Shown: piece after piece, positions 18,241 through 26,595 of the stretch | Position numbering within the stretch: the stretch's first letter is position 1 | Layout of the letters: each line of letters begins with the position of its first letter | NCBI RefSeq assembly: GCF_002094305.1 | Contig: NZ_LWTX01000013.1 | Location: forward strand, 45,228-109,227 | DNA length: 64,000 nucleotides | From: Prescottella equi | GTDB taxonomy: Bacteria > Actinomycetota > Actinomycetes > Mycobacteriales > Mycobacteriaceae | Direction: 5' to 3' | The notes under the pieces: generated by a model | What the model was told of the DNA's origin: nothing | The model's input: only the letters and a program-made list of their open reading frames with translations | The model's database searches: none | Translations under genes and position numbers: made by a program

Positions 18241-18309
18241 GGAGGTCTCCCTTCCATGTGGGTTCGGGGTGCTTGTGCGGTCGTTTTCGAAACCTCGCCA
18301 GTGCCCCTC

Positions 18310-19128
18310 CTACGGTCGCGCTGTGCCGGTCGTCGTCGCGTCGTACACGGCAGTGGGAACCGGCCCGTGAGTCGCCCTGCGCTGTGCGCGTTCGGTGAGG
18401 AATGCGAAGGTGAGGCCGAGGCACAGCCACAATGTCGCCTGGGTCGCCAGCGACGAGATTCGGAACTCCCACAGCAAAGTTGCGGGGAAGTCGTCTCCCA
18501 CCTCGTTCACACTCGGCAGCAGGAGGTAGCCGACCGTCACGATCACCAGGAACGTGAGGATCGAGGCGCCGATCCGGATCGTCCAGTACCTCTGGGAGAC
18601 AAGGATCTTCGCCGTGTACACCGCCGCGCTGACTGCGAGCAGTCCGAGCGCGAGCGCTGCCAACCACAGCCAGGTTCGCTGGTCGATCGTCTCCGGGTCG
18701 CCTACCGCGGGTGGGTTCGCCGGGTACTTGAAGAACGGCACCGCCTCGACCGCGAGCCAACCTCCTGCGGCCAGACCGAGTGCCAGCAGCGGACCCGCCA
18801 CGGTGGTGAACCGTCTCGCGTAGTGGGCGACGACTCCGAAGATAGCGCCGATCGCGATACCGGCGAGAGTGGTCGCCAGGAACAATCCCGCGCGCTGGCC
18901 GTCCCGTGAGACGAGCGCTTCGTCACCGTGCGAGTGTGCCGCCGTCCCGGCTTCGTGGTCGTGTGATCCTGCGGCGTCGGCGGCGGGAACCGACTCCTCG
19001 ATGGCGATCGCCGCGGCGACGTGTGGTTCGCCGAGTGCGAAGGCCACGGCACCGGTCAGCACGCCGGCGATCAGTCCCGCGAGCAGGCCGCGAAGCAGCA
19101 GACTTCGCAGCGATCCTGCTAGTGGCAT
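18310..19128 (-). CDS. cbtA: CbtA-type cobalt transporter subunit, copy 1
   Basis: CbtA is a predicted cobalt uptake membrane protein. The 272-residue sequence has the N-terminal helix LLRGLLAGLIAGVLTGAVAFALGEP, a His-rich loop (SHDHEAGTAAHSHGDEAL, about residues 60-77) for metal binding, then further helices including VEAVPFFKYPANPPAVGDP and VNEVGDDFPATLLWEFR. Its start overlaps the cbtB stop region by 10 bp. It lies directly upstream of the cobalt-type hydratase genes and probably supplies their metal. A second copy at 25036-25845 is very similar. Confidence 0.9.
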   Translation of the reverse strand: MPLAGSLRSLLLRGLLAGLIAGVLTGAVAFALGEPHVAAAIAIEESVPAADAAGSHDHEAGTAAHSHGDEALVSRDGQRAGLFLATTLAGIAIGAIFGVVAHYARRFTTVAGPLLALGLAAGGWLAVEAVPFFKYPANPPAVGDPETIDQRTWLWLAALALGLLAVSAAVYTAKILVSQRYWTIRIGASILTFLVIVTVGYLLLPSVNEVGDDFPATLLWEFRISSLATQATLWLCLGLTFAFLTERAQRRATHGPVPTAVYDATTTGTARP

Positions 19129-19313
19129 GGGAGCCCCAGGAGGTGCCGGCCGTCGTGCATCAGTTCGTGCATGTACATTCCGCTGCGCGAGATCGCGCCC
19201 TGATCGAATCCGACCAGGTAGAGGGTGAGCAGGGCGAGGAGCACGACGCCGACCGCGACGAGCGCGATTCCGAGCGATTCGATTGCCCTGTCGGGACTGT
19301 GGACGAGAGTCAT
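19119..19313 (-). CDS. cbtB: CbtB-type cobalt transporter subunit, copy 1
   Basis: The 64-residue protein has one membrane helix (GIALVAVGVVLLALLTLYLVG) and the conserved C-terminal metal-binding tail GMYMHELMHDGRHLLGLPCH. AGGAGG precedes the ATG. It is the first gene of the cobalt/hydratase operon and overlaps cbtA by 10 bp. In contrast to copy 2, no cobalamin riboswitch is seen upstream. Confidence 0.9.
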   Translation of the reverse strand: MTLVHSPDRAIESLGIALVAVGVVLLALLTLYLVGFDQGAISRSGMYMHELMHDGRHLLGLPCH

Positions 19314-19631
19314 GTTTCCTCCTGGGGTGCGCCCCGGAGCGGGTGGGAGAGAGGGGCGGATCCGGCACCGAGGCCCAACCGTGCGAGCGGCCCGGCGGAT
19401 CAGGATCCGAAGGCGGCGTGCAGTCTTGCCCGACGACGAGCCGACGGGGGTCGAGTGGCCTGCTCTTCGGCGTCGGATCGAGGGCAGTTCCGACGCTACA
19501 CGCGACGGTTCCACGGCTGCACGCGGTTGTGCTGATCGCACAACCGCGGGGACGGACCGGACACCGTGAGAGTGGCGGGGCTCGGCGACCCCTCGACGCC
19601 GAACCCCGCCGAGCACGGGACCTGCCGACAA
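19314..19631 (-). other. 318-bp leader region of the cobalt/hydratase operon
   Basis: The region should hold the promoter of the minus-strand cbtB operon. I looked for the cobalamin riboswitch core (the GCCACTGTGA box and the AGCCAG-type segment seen before copy 2) and did not find it on the minus strand. No gene was recognised. Confidence 0.5.
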
Positions 19632-20240
19632 CTACTGCAGCAGAATCGATTCACCGCCCGAGAAGACTGAATCGTGTACTTCGAGCACTGCGGGGACGGT
19701 TCCGGCGGGCACGTCGAACACGATCGTGGCGTCCACGGAGTTGCCGGGATTGATCTGTTCGAACGGCACACCCTGGTCGAGGGTGAAGGTCGCCATGTCG
19801 TCGACCGAATACTGCCGTCCCTGTGCGTCGACCATCTTCTGTGCCGAGGTGGTGAAGCTCTGCTCCCGATCGCCGATGTTGCGGACGGTCATCCGTACGA
19901 GGACGAACTGCCCCTGCGCCTTCTCGGTGAGGTACTCGTTCGTCCCGACCGTGGGAACTCCGGCTTCCACCCCGTGCACGACGAACTCGAACTTGCCGTC
20001 GCGGACAGGGGTTCCGATCCGGGCATCCGACGGTCGTTCGACGGCGGCGCCGGCCTCGCGGGCTTCCCGAGTGGGGCCGTCGCCCGATCCTCCGGTGGCC
20101 GCGACGATCGCGATGATCGCGACGACCGCGACGCCGAGCGAGGTCAGTACCTTGTGTCGGCCGAACCAGTTCTTCTTCGCGGGTGGGGGAGGCGTGTAGC
20201 CGGGCTGCTGCGGATGCGGGAACTGCTGCGGAGCGCTCAC
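19632..20240 (-). CDS. DUF4352-type (telokin-like) membrane-anchored protein
   Basis: The 202-residue protein starts with a Pro-rich cytoplasmic stretch (PQQPGYTPPPPAKKNW), one membrane helix (VLTSLGVAVVAIIAIVAATGG), and an extracellular beta-sandwich with GQFVLVRMTVRNIGDREQSF and YSVDDMATF, the DUF4352 pattern. The GTG start (VSAPQQFPHPQ) is chosen because AGGAAG lies before it. It is divergent from a two-component system that might sense the envelope. Function unknown. Confidence 0.75.
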   Translation of the reverse strand: MSAPQQFPHPQQPGYTPPPPAKKNWFGRHKVLTSLGVAVVAIIAIVAATGGSGDGPTREAREAGAAVERPSDARIGTPVRDGKFEFVVHGVEAGVPTVGTNEYLTEKAQGQFVLVRMTVRNIGDREQSFTTSAQKMVDAQGRQYSVDDMATFTLDQGVPFEQINPGNSVDATIVFDVPAGTVPAVLEVHDSVFSGGESILLQ

Positions 20241-20407
20241 CGAGCTTCCTTTCGATGTTCGTGGCGCGCAGTCGGGTGGCGGCGCGCGTCGTGCTGTGAC
20301 GAGCACATCGCAGTGGCGCCGTCGGCGTCTTCCTCCTCACGGACCGATCGTCTCCTCATTTCGTACTGTTCGCGCCTGCGACGATCCGACCTTCGTCGGA
20401 TGCCGCG

Positions 20408-21652
20408 GTGTCGGTCGAATTGCGTACCGTCCTCCTCGTGAATCCCGAGAGAGCCGTGCGGATCCGGCGTCGAGTGTGGACCGTGCTCGCGGTGTCGTTC
20501 AGTGCGTTCTGCTCGCTCATGACCGTCGGGCTCGCGTCGATGTCGGCGAACACGCCGGCGTGGAACCACGGGGTGGGACTCGTCCTCAACCTCGTCGCCG
20601 CGGCGGCACTGGTGTGGCGGCACGAGCGTCCCTGGCTGGTGCTGGCGATCGCGCTGGTCGGCCCGATCGTGTTCGAGACCGATGCCACCGCCGCTCTCGT
20701 CGCGCTCTTCGCAGTAGCCGGGGTTGCACGCGGATACCGGTTGGCCGGTGCGGCGGTCGCGGTCTGGGTGGCGTGCGCGGTGTCCCTGCTGTACGACGCG
20801 CATCGCCTGCGTGAGTACTCGGTTCTCACGATGGCCTCGGAGAAGCCCGAGGACGGCAGCCCGATGCCCCAGTACGTCGTCGCGGCGTGGATCCCGCTGC
20901 TGGTCGCGGCGATCGTCGTCGCCCTGGTTCTGGCGTCGGCGACCGTGGTTCGTACGCGAAGCGCGCTGGTGGAGGCGGAACAGGTGCGAGACGCGGCGAC
21001 CGAACGCAGCGACGTGATGCGCGACGAGATGATCCGGGCCGAGGAACGGACCCGGATCGCTCGGGACATGCACGACACGCTGGCCGCCGGTCTGAGCCGC
21101 ATCTCGCTGTTCGCGGGAGCCCTGCAGGTCAATGCTGCCGACGATCCGGAGAAGGTCGTCAACTCGGCGGCACAGATCCGAGCCACCGCCCACGAGTCGC
21201 TCGACGATCTCAAGAGCATCGTGGGGGTCCTGCGCGGCACCGGTGGTCCCCAGCAGTCGGCCCGGCACCAGGGAATCGACGCGGTGCCCCAGTTGGTGCA
21301 GGCGGCCCGTGCCGCCGGCATGCACTGCACACTGGCCACCGACCTCGCACCGGGTGACGTGGGTGTGTTGTCGGGGCACGTCTGTTTCCGCGTGGTGCAG
21401 GAGTCGTTGACCAATGCCCAGAAGCACGCGTCCGACCAGATCGTCGCGATCTCCCTCGAAGGTGCACCCGAGCGCGGGATCCGGATCCTGGTCCGGAACG
21501 CGTTGAGCAACAGTGTCACCGAAGTCGGAGTCGGATCGAGGACCGGGTTGCGCGGGCTGGCGGAGCAGGCGCGGGAGATCGGGGGGTCCTTCGAGGCCGG
21601 GCGTATCGAATCGGAGTTCGTGGTGAGTTGCTGGGTTCCCTGGACTGCTTGA
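20408..21652 (+). CDS. NarL-type sensor histidine kinase
   Basis: The 414-residue protein has several N-terminal membrane helices (to about residue 190) and no large extracellular domain, then a HisKA_3 dimerisation domain with the phospho-acceptor His in RTRIARDMHDTLA, and a HATPase domain (VVQESLTNAQKHAS as the N box, GLRGLAEQAREIGGSF as the G region). It is paired with the response regulator 42 bp downstream. The start could also be the GTG at 20438. The stimulus is unknown. Confidence 0.9.
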   Translation: MSVELRTVLLVNPERAVRIRRRVWTVLAVSFSAFCSLMTVGLASMSANTPAWNHGVGLVLNLVAAAALVWRHERPWLVLAIALVGPIVFETDATAALVALFAVAGVARGYRLAGAAVAVWVACAVSLLYDAHRLREYSVLTMASEKPEDGSPMPQYVVAAWIPLLVAAIVVALVLASATVVRTRSALVEAEQVRDAATERSDVMRDEMIRAEERTRIARDMHDTLAAGLSRISLFAGALQVNAADDPEKVVNSAAQIRATAHESLDDLKSIVGVLRGTGGPQQSARHQGIDAVPQLVQAARAAGMHCTLATDLAPGDVGVLSGHVCFRVVQESLTNAQKHASDQIVAISLEGAPERGIRILVRNALSNSVTEVGVGSRTGLRGLAEQAREIGGSFEAGRIESEFVVSCWVPWTA

Positions 21653-21694
21653 TCGGCCGGAAATGTCGGTGTCGGCCGCTAATCTGTCCACACT

Positions 21695-22357
21695 ATGGAA
21701 GACCTTGGGGGAATTACGGTTCTGATCGTCGACGACGATCCGTTCGTTCGACGGGGGGTAGCGGACATTCTCGAGCCTGCACAGGACATCGTGGTGGTGG
21801 GGTGTGTGAGTGACGGCGACGAGGTGCCTGCCGCGGTGGCGTCGCTGCAGCCGCACGTCGTGCTGATGGATCTGAAGATGCGCCGGACAGGCGGTCTCGA
21901 GGCGACGCGCAGCCTGATGGAGCTGGAGTCGCCGCCGAAGGTGATCGCGATGACCGCGATGGACGTGGACGACCTCGTCGTGCAGGCCGTCGCGGCCGGT
22001 GCGCACAGCTTCCTGAGCAAGGACGAGGCCCCGCTCACCTTCCATCAGTCGGTTCGTGTGGTGGCGTCGGGAAACACGCTTTTCAGCCCGGAGGCCCTGC
22101 GGCGCATAGTGTCCGAGAGCGAAGGGACGGCTGGTTCGACGCCGGTGGTACGCCCCGATCTGAGCAGGCTCACCGAGCGGGAGCGGGAAGTCCTGACCGT
22201 GCTCGCCGAAGGTGAATCGAACGCGGACATCGGCCGCCGGCTGTTCCTCGGCGAGACCACGGTGAAGTCGCACGTATCGGCGATCTTCGAGAAGCTCGGT
22301 GTGCGCAATCGTGTCGAGGCCGCCCTGCAGGCCTACCGAGCAGGCCTGGTCGTCTGA
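21695..22357 (+). CDS. NarL/LuxR-family response regulator
   Basis: The 220-residue protein has a receiver domain (VLIVDDDPFVRRG, phospho-Asp in VVLMDLKM near residue 60, conserved Thr and Lys downstream) and a C-terminal LuxR helix-turn-helix (LTEREREVLTVLAEGESNADIGRRLFLGETTVKSH). It is the cognate partner of the kinase upstream. A TAATCT hexamer lies 9 bp before its ATG, so it may also have its own promoter. Confidence 0.93.
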   Translation: MEDLGGITVLIVDDDPFVRRGVADILEPAQDIVVVGCVSDGDEVPAAVASLQPHVVLMDLKMRRTGGLEATRSLMELESPPKVIAMTAMDVDDLVVQAVAAGAHSFLSKDEAPLTFHQSVRVVASGNTLFSPEALRRIVSESEGTAGSTPVVRPDLSRLTEREREVLTVLAEGESNADIGRRLFLGETTVKSHVSAIFEKLGVRNRVEAALQAYRAGLVV

Positions 22358-22459
22358 CCTGGACACTTGCCCTACTTCGTGGGATTCGTCTGATTTCCGC
22401 AGGTCGTGCCCTATCCGATGGTCTGCGACTCGCGCAAGTAACCCGACCGTGATAAATCT

Positions 22460-22475
22460 AGTGACCTAGATCACA
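22460..22475 (+). promoter_or_regulatory. CRP/GlxR-type binding site
   Basis: AGTGACCTAGATCACA matches the actinobacterial CRP/GlxR consensus TGTGANNTANNTCACA at every defined position but the first. It is centred about 65 bp before the acyl-CoA ligase start, a position typical of cAMP-dependent control. Confidence 0.65.
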
Positions 22476-22531
22476 CATCCAGTGGAGTGACGGCTGTCGG
22501 GGACGTCGGATCGCGAGACCAGGGAGGGCAC

Positions 22532-24214
22532 ATGGGGAGCCTGAAGATTCACCCTCAGATCCGCATCGACGAATACACCAAGTCCGGTGTCTGGACTCAG
22601 GACACCGTCCAGCAGTTACTGGCCGAAAGGGTGCGAGAGCGAGGCAGTCAGCTCGCGGTCGTCGACCCGGTGGACAAGTCCGAGTACGTGGACGGGGTCC
22701 CCGGCCGGGTCACCTGGGCCGAGTTGGACGCCGAGGTCGATCGGCTCGCGGCGATGCTGTTGCGCGCCGAGGTCCGTGCCGGTGAGGTCGTCGGTGTCCA
22801 GCTGCCCAACACCGTCGAGCAGATCGCCGTCGTGCTGGCCGTCTGGCGGATCGGGGCGATCGTCTCGCTGCTCGCCGTTCACTCGACCGAACCCGAGATC
22901 GTCGAGGTGTGCAACGAATCGTGTGTGAGCGCCTTCGTCACCGCGGCTCGGATCGGCTCCAATCACGTTGCCGAACGGGTGATCTCGGTGCGAACGCAGA
23001 TCCCGACGCTGCGGACCGTTCTCTCGTACGGCGTCGGCGTGCCGGACGGTGTCGTCCGGATAGGCCACGGCGTCGCCACCGCCGCGGACATCGCAGAGGT
23101 TGCGGCGCACGTCGCGGCCGACAGTCCCGCGGCGGACGACTGCATCGCGATCTGCTGGACGTCCGGCACCGAGGGCCGGCCCAAGGGCGTTCCGCACGCG
23201 CACTGCGAGTCCCTCGCCCACGCGCGTGGTGTCGTCGAGGCGGCGGGCCTCACCGCCGACGACGTGATCCTCAACCCGTTCCCGATGATGACGTCGGCGG
23301 GAATCATCGGGACGATGCTGCCCTGGCTGTCCACGGGATGTGTTCTGGTGCAGCATCAGCCGTTCCGTTTGGACGTGTTCGTGCGGCAGATCGCCGAGGA
23401 GAAGGTCACGTACACGGCCGGACGCCCGTCGATGCTGGCCGCCGTCGACGTCATGGAGGGGCCGTCCGTAGACCTGTCTACCCTCACCCGGATCGGGGTG
23501 GGCGCGGGGCCGCTGGACCCGCAGACCGTGCAGCGCTGGCGGGAGCGGTACGGCGTGGAACTGGTGAACTTCTTCGGCACCATCGAAGGTGTCACGCTGC
23601 GGTCCGACCCCGACGCCCGCTCGGACGATCGGCCGCACGCGATGCTGTACCCGCGTTCCGGTCACGGGCGGGGCACCGTGCTCAAGCTGGTCGATCAGCA
23701 GACCGGTGCCGAGATCGTCGATCCCGGTGTGCTCGGCGAACTACGCGTCAAGGGGCCGACGGTGTTCTCCGGGTATCTCAACCCGGCGCGCGACCGCGAC
23801 CCGTTCGATGCGGACGGTTTCCTGATGACCGGCGATCTGTTCGTGATCGACGGCCCCGACGACGCCTATCTGCGCTTCGTCGACCGGGCGTCGGACATCA
23901 TCCGGCGGGGCGGCGTGCGGATCGGGTCGGTCGATCTCGAGACGATGATCGCCGAGCATCCGGCCGTGTCGGAGGCTGCGGTGATCGGCTGCCCCGACGG
24001 TCGGCTGGGTGAGCAGGTGGTCGCCGTCGTGGCGTGCCGGCCCGGCGCCGCCATCAGTCTCGAGGAGATCGGGCAGTTCCTGGTGGATCGCGGTATCGAT
24101 CCCGGGGAGACGCCGCAGCGCCTGGTGATCGCAAAGGGGTCCGCGGGGTTGCCCCGCAGCAGCACCGGCAAGGTGCTCAAGCGCGTCCTGAGGGAGGAAC
24201 TGGCGCGGCGCTGA
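22532..24214 (+). CDS. Acyl-CoA synthetase / AMP-dependent ligase
   Basis: The 560-residue ANL-superfamily enzyme activates a carboxylate as acyl-AMP and then acyl-CoA. The P-loop reads TSGTEGRPKGVPH (about residues 210-222), with Glu where Thr is usual. FFGTIEGVTLRSD covers the acyl/adenine site, MTGDLFVIDG and RRGGVRIGSVDLE are the hinge region, and SSTGKVLKRVLREEL carries the C-terminal catalytic Lys. The ATG at 22532 is preferred because GGGAGGGCAC precedes it. A CRP-like site upstream fits control by carbon state. The substrate is not identifiable. Confidence 0.88.
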   Translation: MGSLKIHPQIRIDEYTKSGVWTQDTVQQLLAERVRERGSQLAVVDPVDKSEYVDGVPGRVTWAELDAEVDRLAAMLLRAEVRAGEVVGVQLPNTVEQIAVVLAVWRIGAIVSLLAVHSTEPEIVEVCNESCVSAFVTAARIGSNHVAERVISVRTQIPTLRTVLSYGVGVPDGVVRIGHGVATAADIAEVAAHVAADSPAADDCIAICWTSGTEGRPKGVPHAHCESLAHARGVVEAAGLTADDVILNPFPMMTSAGIIGTMLPWLSTGCVLVQHQPFRLDVFVRQIAEEKVTYTAGRPSMLAAVDVMEGPSVDLSTLTRIGVGAGPLDPQTVQRWRERYGVELVNFFGTIEGVTLRSDPDARSDDRPHAMLYPRSGHGRGTVLKLVDQQTGAEIVDPGVLGELRVKGPTVFSGYLNPARDRDPFDADGFLMTGDLFVIDGPDDAYLRFVDRASDIIRRGGVRIGSVDLETMIAEHPAVSEAAVIGCPDGRLGEQVVAVVACRPGAAISLEEIGQFLVDRGIDPGETPQRLVIAKGSAGLPRSSTGKVLKRVLREELARR

Positions 24215-24269
24215 CCGGTCCGGCGGCGGGCGCGGAACAAGTCGCGTCCGCCGTGTGTTCGAATGCGTC

Positions 24270-25034
24270 GTGACCATCGAGAGCAATATCGGCGCCGAGC
24301 CCGCCGAGAACGAGCCCGCTGCGCCGACCGCCCTGATCGAGGTGTGGTCGGACGTCGCCTGCCCCTGGTGCTACATCGGTAAGCGCCGCTTCACGGCGGC
24401 CCTCGACCGGTTCGAGGATCGGGATCGGGTCTCGGTGGTGTGGAGGTCGTACCAACTCGCGCCGGACACCCCGGTCGGCGCGCGCCGCGGCGAACTCGAG
24501 GCGCTCGTCGAGCTCAAGGGGATGCCCGCCGACCAGGTGCGTCAGATGTTCCAGCACGTCGCCGCGACGGCGGCGGCCGACGGGCTGGTCATGGACTTCG
24601 ACACCGTGATCGCCGCCAACACGTTCGACGCGCACCGCTTGCTGCATCTCGCGGGGGAGCGCCGGGATGCGCTGCTGGAGGCGCTGTTCCGGGCCCACTT
24701 CACCGACGGGAAGGTGATCGACGACCGGAACGTGCTGGCCGACCTCGCGGCGAGCGTCGGGATGGACGCCGCCGAGGCGGCGGCCGCACTCGCCGGCGAC
24801 GCCGGCGCCGACCTGGTGCGGGCCGACCTCACGGCGGCCGGGCAACTCGGGGTCTCAGGGGTGCCGTTCTTCGTCGCGAACCGCCGACTCGCGGTGTCGG
24901 GGGCGCAGCCGCAGGACGTGTTCACGGAGTTGCTGCGGCGGGCCGTCGCGGACGCCGACGCCGAAGGTGCGGACAGCGGTGCAGCCCCCGGCGGGAATGC
25001 CGAGGGCTGCGCCGACGATTCGTGCGCGGTCTGA
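24270..25034 (+). CDS. DsbA-family (FrnE-like) oxidoreductase
   Basis: The protein has a thioredoxin fold with the CPWC active site in SDVACPWCYIGKRRF, a helical insertion and the cis-proline loop GVSGVPFFVANRR. This FrnE-type arrangement, without a signal peptide, points to a cytoplasmic 2-hydroxychromene-isomerase/disulfide reductase-like protein. The tail ends in CADDSCAV, with two further cysteines. The start is uncertain: GTG at 24270 (254 residues) or GTG at 24255. It is convergent with cbtA copy 2, with one base between stops. Confidence 0.85.
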   Translation: MTIESNIGAEPAENEPAAPTALIEVWSDVACPWCYIGKRRFTAALDRFEDRDRVSVVWRSYQLAPDTPVGARRGELEALVELKGMPADQVRQMFQHVAATAAADGLVMDFDTVIAANTFDAHRLLHLAGERRDALLEALFRAHFTDGKVIDDRNVLADLAASVGMDAAEAAAALAGDAGADLVRADLTAAGQLGVSGVPFFVANRRLAVSGAQPQDVFTELLRRAVADADAEGADSGAAPGGNAEGCADDSCAV

Positions 25035-25035
25035 G

Positions 25036-25845
25036 CTAGCGGACCGCCCGCCGGGCCCCGCGTTCGGTGAGGAAAGCGAAAGCCAGGCCGAGTGCCAGCC
25101 ACAGTGTGGCCTGGGTGGCGAGGGACGAGATGCGGAACTGCCACAGCAGGGTGGCGGGGAAGTCCTCGCCGACCTCGTTGATTCCGGGTAGGGCGAGGTA
25201 GCCGATCGTGACCACCGCGAGGAACGCGGCAACCTGTCCGATGACACGGGTCGTCACCAGGTCCTGATCCCGCAGCGCACGCCCCGCGTAGACGGCCGCC
25301 GCAACGGCGAGCAAGCCGAGGAGCACCGAGGCGAGCCACAGCAGGGTCCGCTCGTTGATGGTGTCCGGGTCGCCGACCGCCGGCGGGTTGGCGGGGTACT
25401 TGAAGAACGGCACGGCTTCGATTGCCAGCCAACCGAATCCAGCCACCGCGATGGCGAGGGGGGTGCCCGCCATCGCGGTGAACCGGCGTGCGTAGTGCAC
25501 GACTACCGCGAAGATCGCGCCCAGCGCCAGGCCGGCGAGCGTCGTCGCGAGGAACAGGCCGAAACGTTGCCCGGTACGGCTGACGAGGGCGTCGTCGCCG
25601 TGGGAGTGTCCCTCCGGCTCAGCGGCTTCCGCACTGTGATCGTGCGGAGCGGTCTCGCCCACGTGGTGGTCCGGTTCGGCCGGTGCGGCGGATTCCTCGA
25701 TCTCGATCGCGGCCTGCACGTGCGGCTCACCGAGCGCGAATGCGACGACACCGCCCAGCAGACCGGCGATCAGGCCGGCCAGTAGTCCGCGCAGAAGTAG
25801 GGTCCTGAGGCTTTCGGTGACGGGCGTCAGCGTGTTCAGTGGCAC
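25036..25845 (-). CDS. cbtA: CbtA-type cobalt transporter subunit, copy 2
   Basis: The 269-residue protein is a close paralogue of the CbtA at 18310-19128: same first helix (LLRGLLAGLIAGLLGGVVAFALGEP), a longer His-rich loop (residues about 57-85, with HHVGETAPHDHSAEAAE and GHSHGDDAL) and the same AVPFFKYPANPPAVGDP and NEVGEDFPATLLWQFR segments. It overlaps cbtB by 10 bp. The upstream cobalamin riboswitch indicates that this copy serves B12 synthesis or general cobalt supply. Confidence 0.92.
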   Translation of the reverse strand: MPLNTLTPVTESLRTLLLRGLLAGLIAGLLGGVVAFALGEPHVQAAIEIEESAAPAEPDHHVGETAPHDHSAEAAEPEGHSHGDDALVSRTGQRFGLFLATTLAGLALGAIFAVVVHYARRFTAMAGTPLAIAVAGFGWLAIEAVPFFKYPANPPAVGDPDTINERTLLWLASVLLGLLAVAAAVYAGRALRDQDLVTTRVIGQVAAFLAVVTIGYLALPGINEVGEDFPATLLWQFRISSLATQATLWLALGLAFAFLTERGARRAVR

Positions 25846-26030
25846 GGCAGGCCCAGCAGGTGTCGGCCGTCGTGCATCAATTCGTGCATGTACATGCCGC
25901 TGCGGGAGATTGCGCCCTGGTCGAACCCGACCAGGTAGAGCGCGAGCATGGCGAGCAGCACTACTGCCGCCGCGATGAGTGCGACAGCGGCCGAATCGGC
26001 CGACTTGTCGGGTGAATAGGCGATTGCCAT
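25836..26030 (-). CDS. cbtB: CbtB-type cobalt transporter subunit, copy 2
   Basis: The 64-residue protein has one helix (VALIAAAVVLLAMLALYLVG) and the same GMYMHELMHDGRHLLGLPCH tail as copy 1. AGGAGGCACC precedes its ATG. It is the first gene behind the cobalamin riboswitch. Confidence 0.92.
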   Translation of the reverse strand: MAIAYSPDKSADSAAVALIAAAVVLLAMLALYLVGFDQGAISRSGMYMHELMHDGRHLLGLPCH

Positions 26031-26069
26031 CGGTGCCTCCTGGGGATTACGCGTCCCGCTAGGTCCATG

Positions 26070-26190
26070 CGATGGCCGGGGTGTCTGGCTTTCGAGGGCA
26101 GACCCTCGATCACAGTGGCGCGACCGCTCCGGAATGGCACCGGATTACCGTCGATCCATCGCTCTGTCGAGCGAACTCTGGCATCCCGAA
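26070..26190 (-). promoter_or_regulatory. Cobalamin (B12) riboswitch
   Basis: On the minus strand the cobalamin-riboswitch core is readable: GGTAATCCGGTGCC, then TTCCGGAGCGG, then the B12 box CGCCACTGTGA (26110-26120), then AGCCAGACACCCCGGCC (26074-26090). A 5' segment GGATGCCAGAGTT (about 26172-26187) fits the preceding stem. It ends about 40 bp before the cbtB ATG, so it probably controls translation or transcription of cbtB-cbtA copy 2 in response to adenosylcobalamin. Confidence 0.88.
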
Positions 26191-26262
26191 GTCACGGTGT
26201 CAATCGGATGATCGACACCGTGACCGATTTGTCCGTTACCGGCTCGGTTCGTCGTCGAACCG
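26191..26262 (-). terminator. Two hairpins between mhuD and the cobalamin riboswitch
   Basis: CGGTTCG-TCGT-CGAACCG (26245-26262) and a perfect 11-bp inverted repeat with arms GTCACGGTGTC (26191-26201) and GACACCGTGAC (26214-26224) lie just downstream of the minus-strand mhuD stop. Either may end mhuD transcripts ahead of the riboswitch. The second may instead be an operator. Confidence 0.45.
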
Positions 26263-26273
26263 GATGCGGTGGA

Positions 26274-26588
26274 TCAGGATTCGGGCTTCGCCGCCACGTC
26301 GAGGACCACCTCGAACTCGAGCAGCGAGGCGCCGGTCGCGACGGGCTTCGCGCGCTCACCGGCGTGCGCCTCGCGGGCGGGCCCGCTCGCCCACGCCTGG
26401 AAGGCCTCGTCCGATTCCCACTGCGTCACCACGAAGTAGCGGCCCTCGCCCTTGACCGGACGCAGCAGCTGGAACCCGAGGAATCCGGGGGAGTTCTCCA
26501 CGGCGTGCGCGCGGTTCGCGAACCGCTTCTCCAGTTCGGGTCCGGCACCCTCGGGTACCTCGATTGCATTGATCTTCACGACTGCCAT
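26274..26588 (-). CDS. mhuD: Heme-degrading monooxygenase, MhuD family
   Basis: MhuD opens heme and releases iron as mycobilin, without CO release. The 104-residue ferredoxin-like protein is nearly collinear with M. tuberculosis MhuD as I recall it (VVKINAIEVP, ENSPGFLGFQLLRPVKGE, LLEFEVVLDV). The key residues sit at the same numbers: Asn7, Trp66 and His75, the heme ligand. The ATG at 26588 lies 7 bp behind a TACCCT -10 element, so the mRNA is probably leaderless. It is divergent from an alpha/beta hydrolase. Confidence 0.95.
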   Translation of the reverse strand: MAVVKINAIEVPEGAGPELEKRFANRAHAVENSPGFLGFQLLRPVKGEGRYFVVTQWESDEAFQAWASGPAREAHAGERAKPVATGASLLEFEVVLDVAAKPES

Positions 26589-26595
26589 GCTCGCG

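Noticed and set aside
19314..19631. Second cobalamin riboswitch before cbtB copy 1
   Set aside because: No B12 box or AGCCAG-type segment could be read on the minus strand, unlike at 26070-26190.
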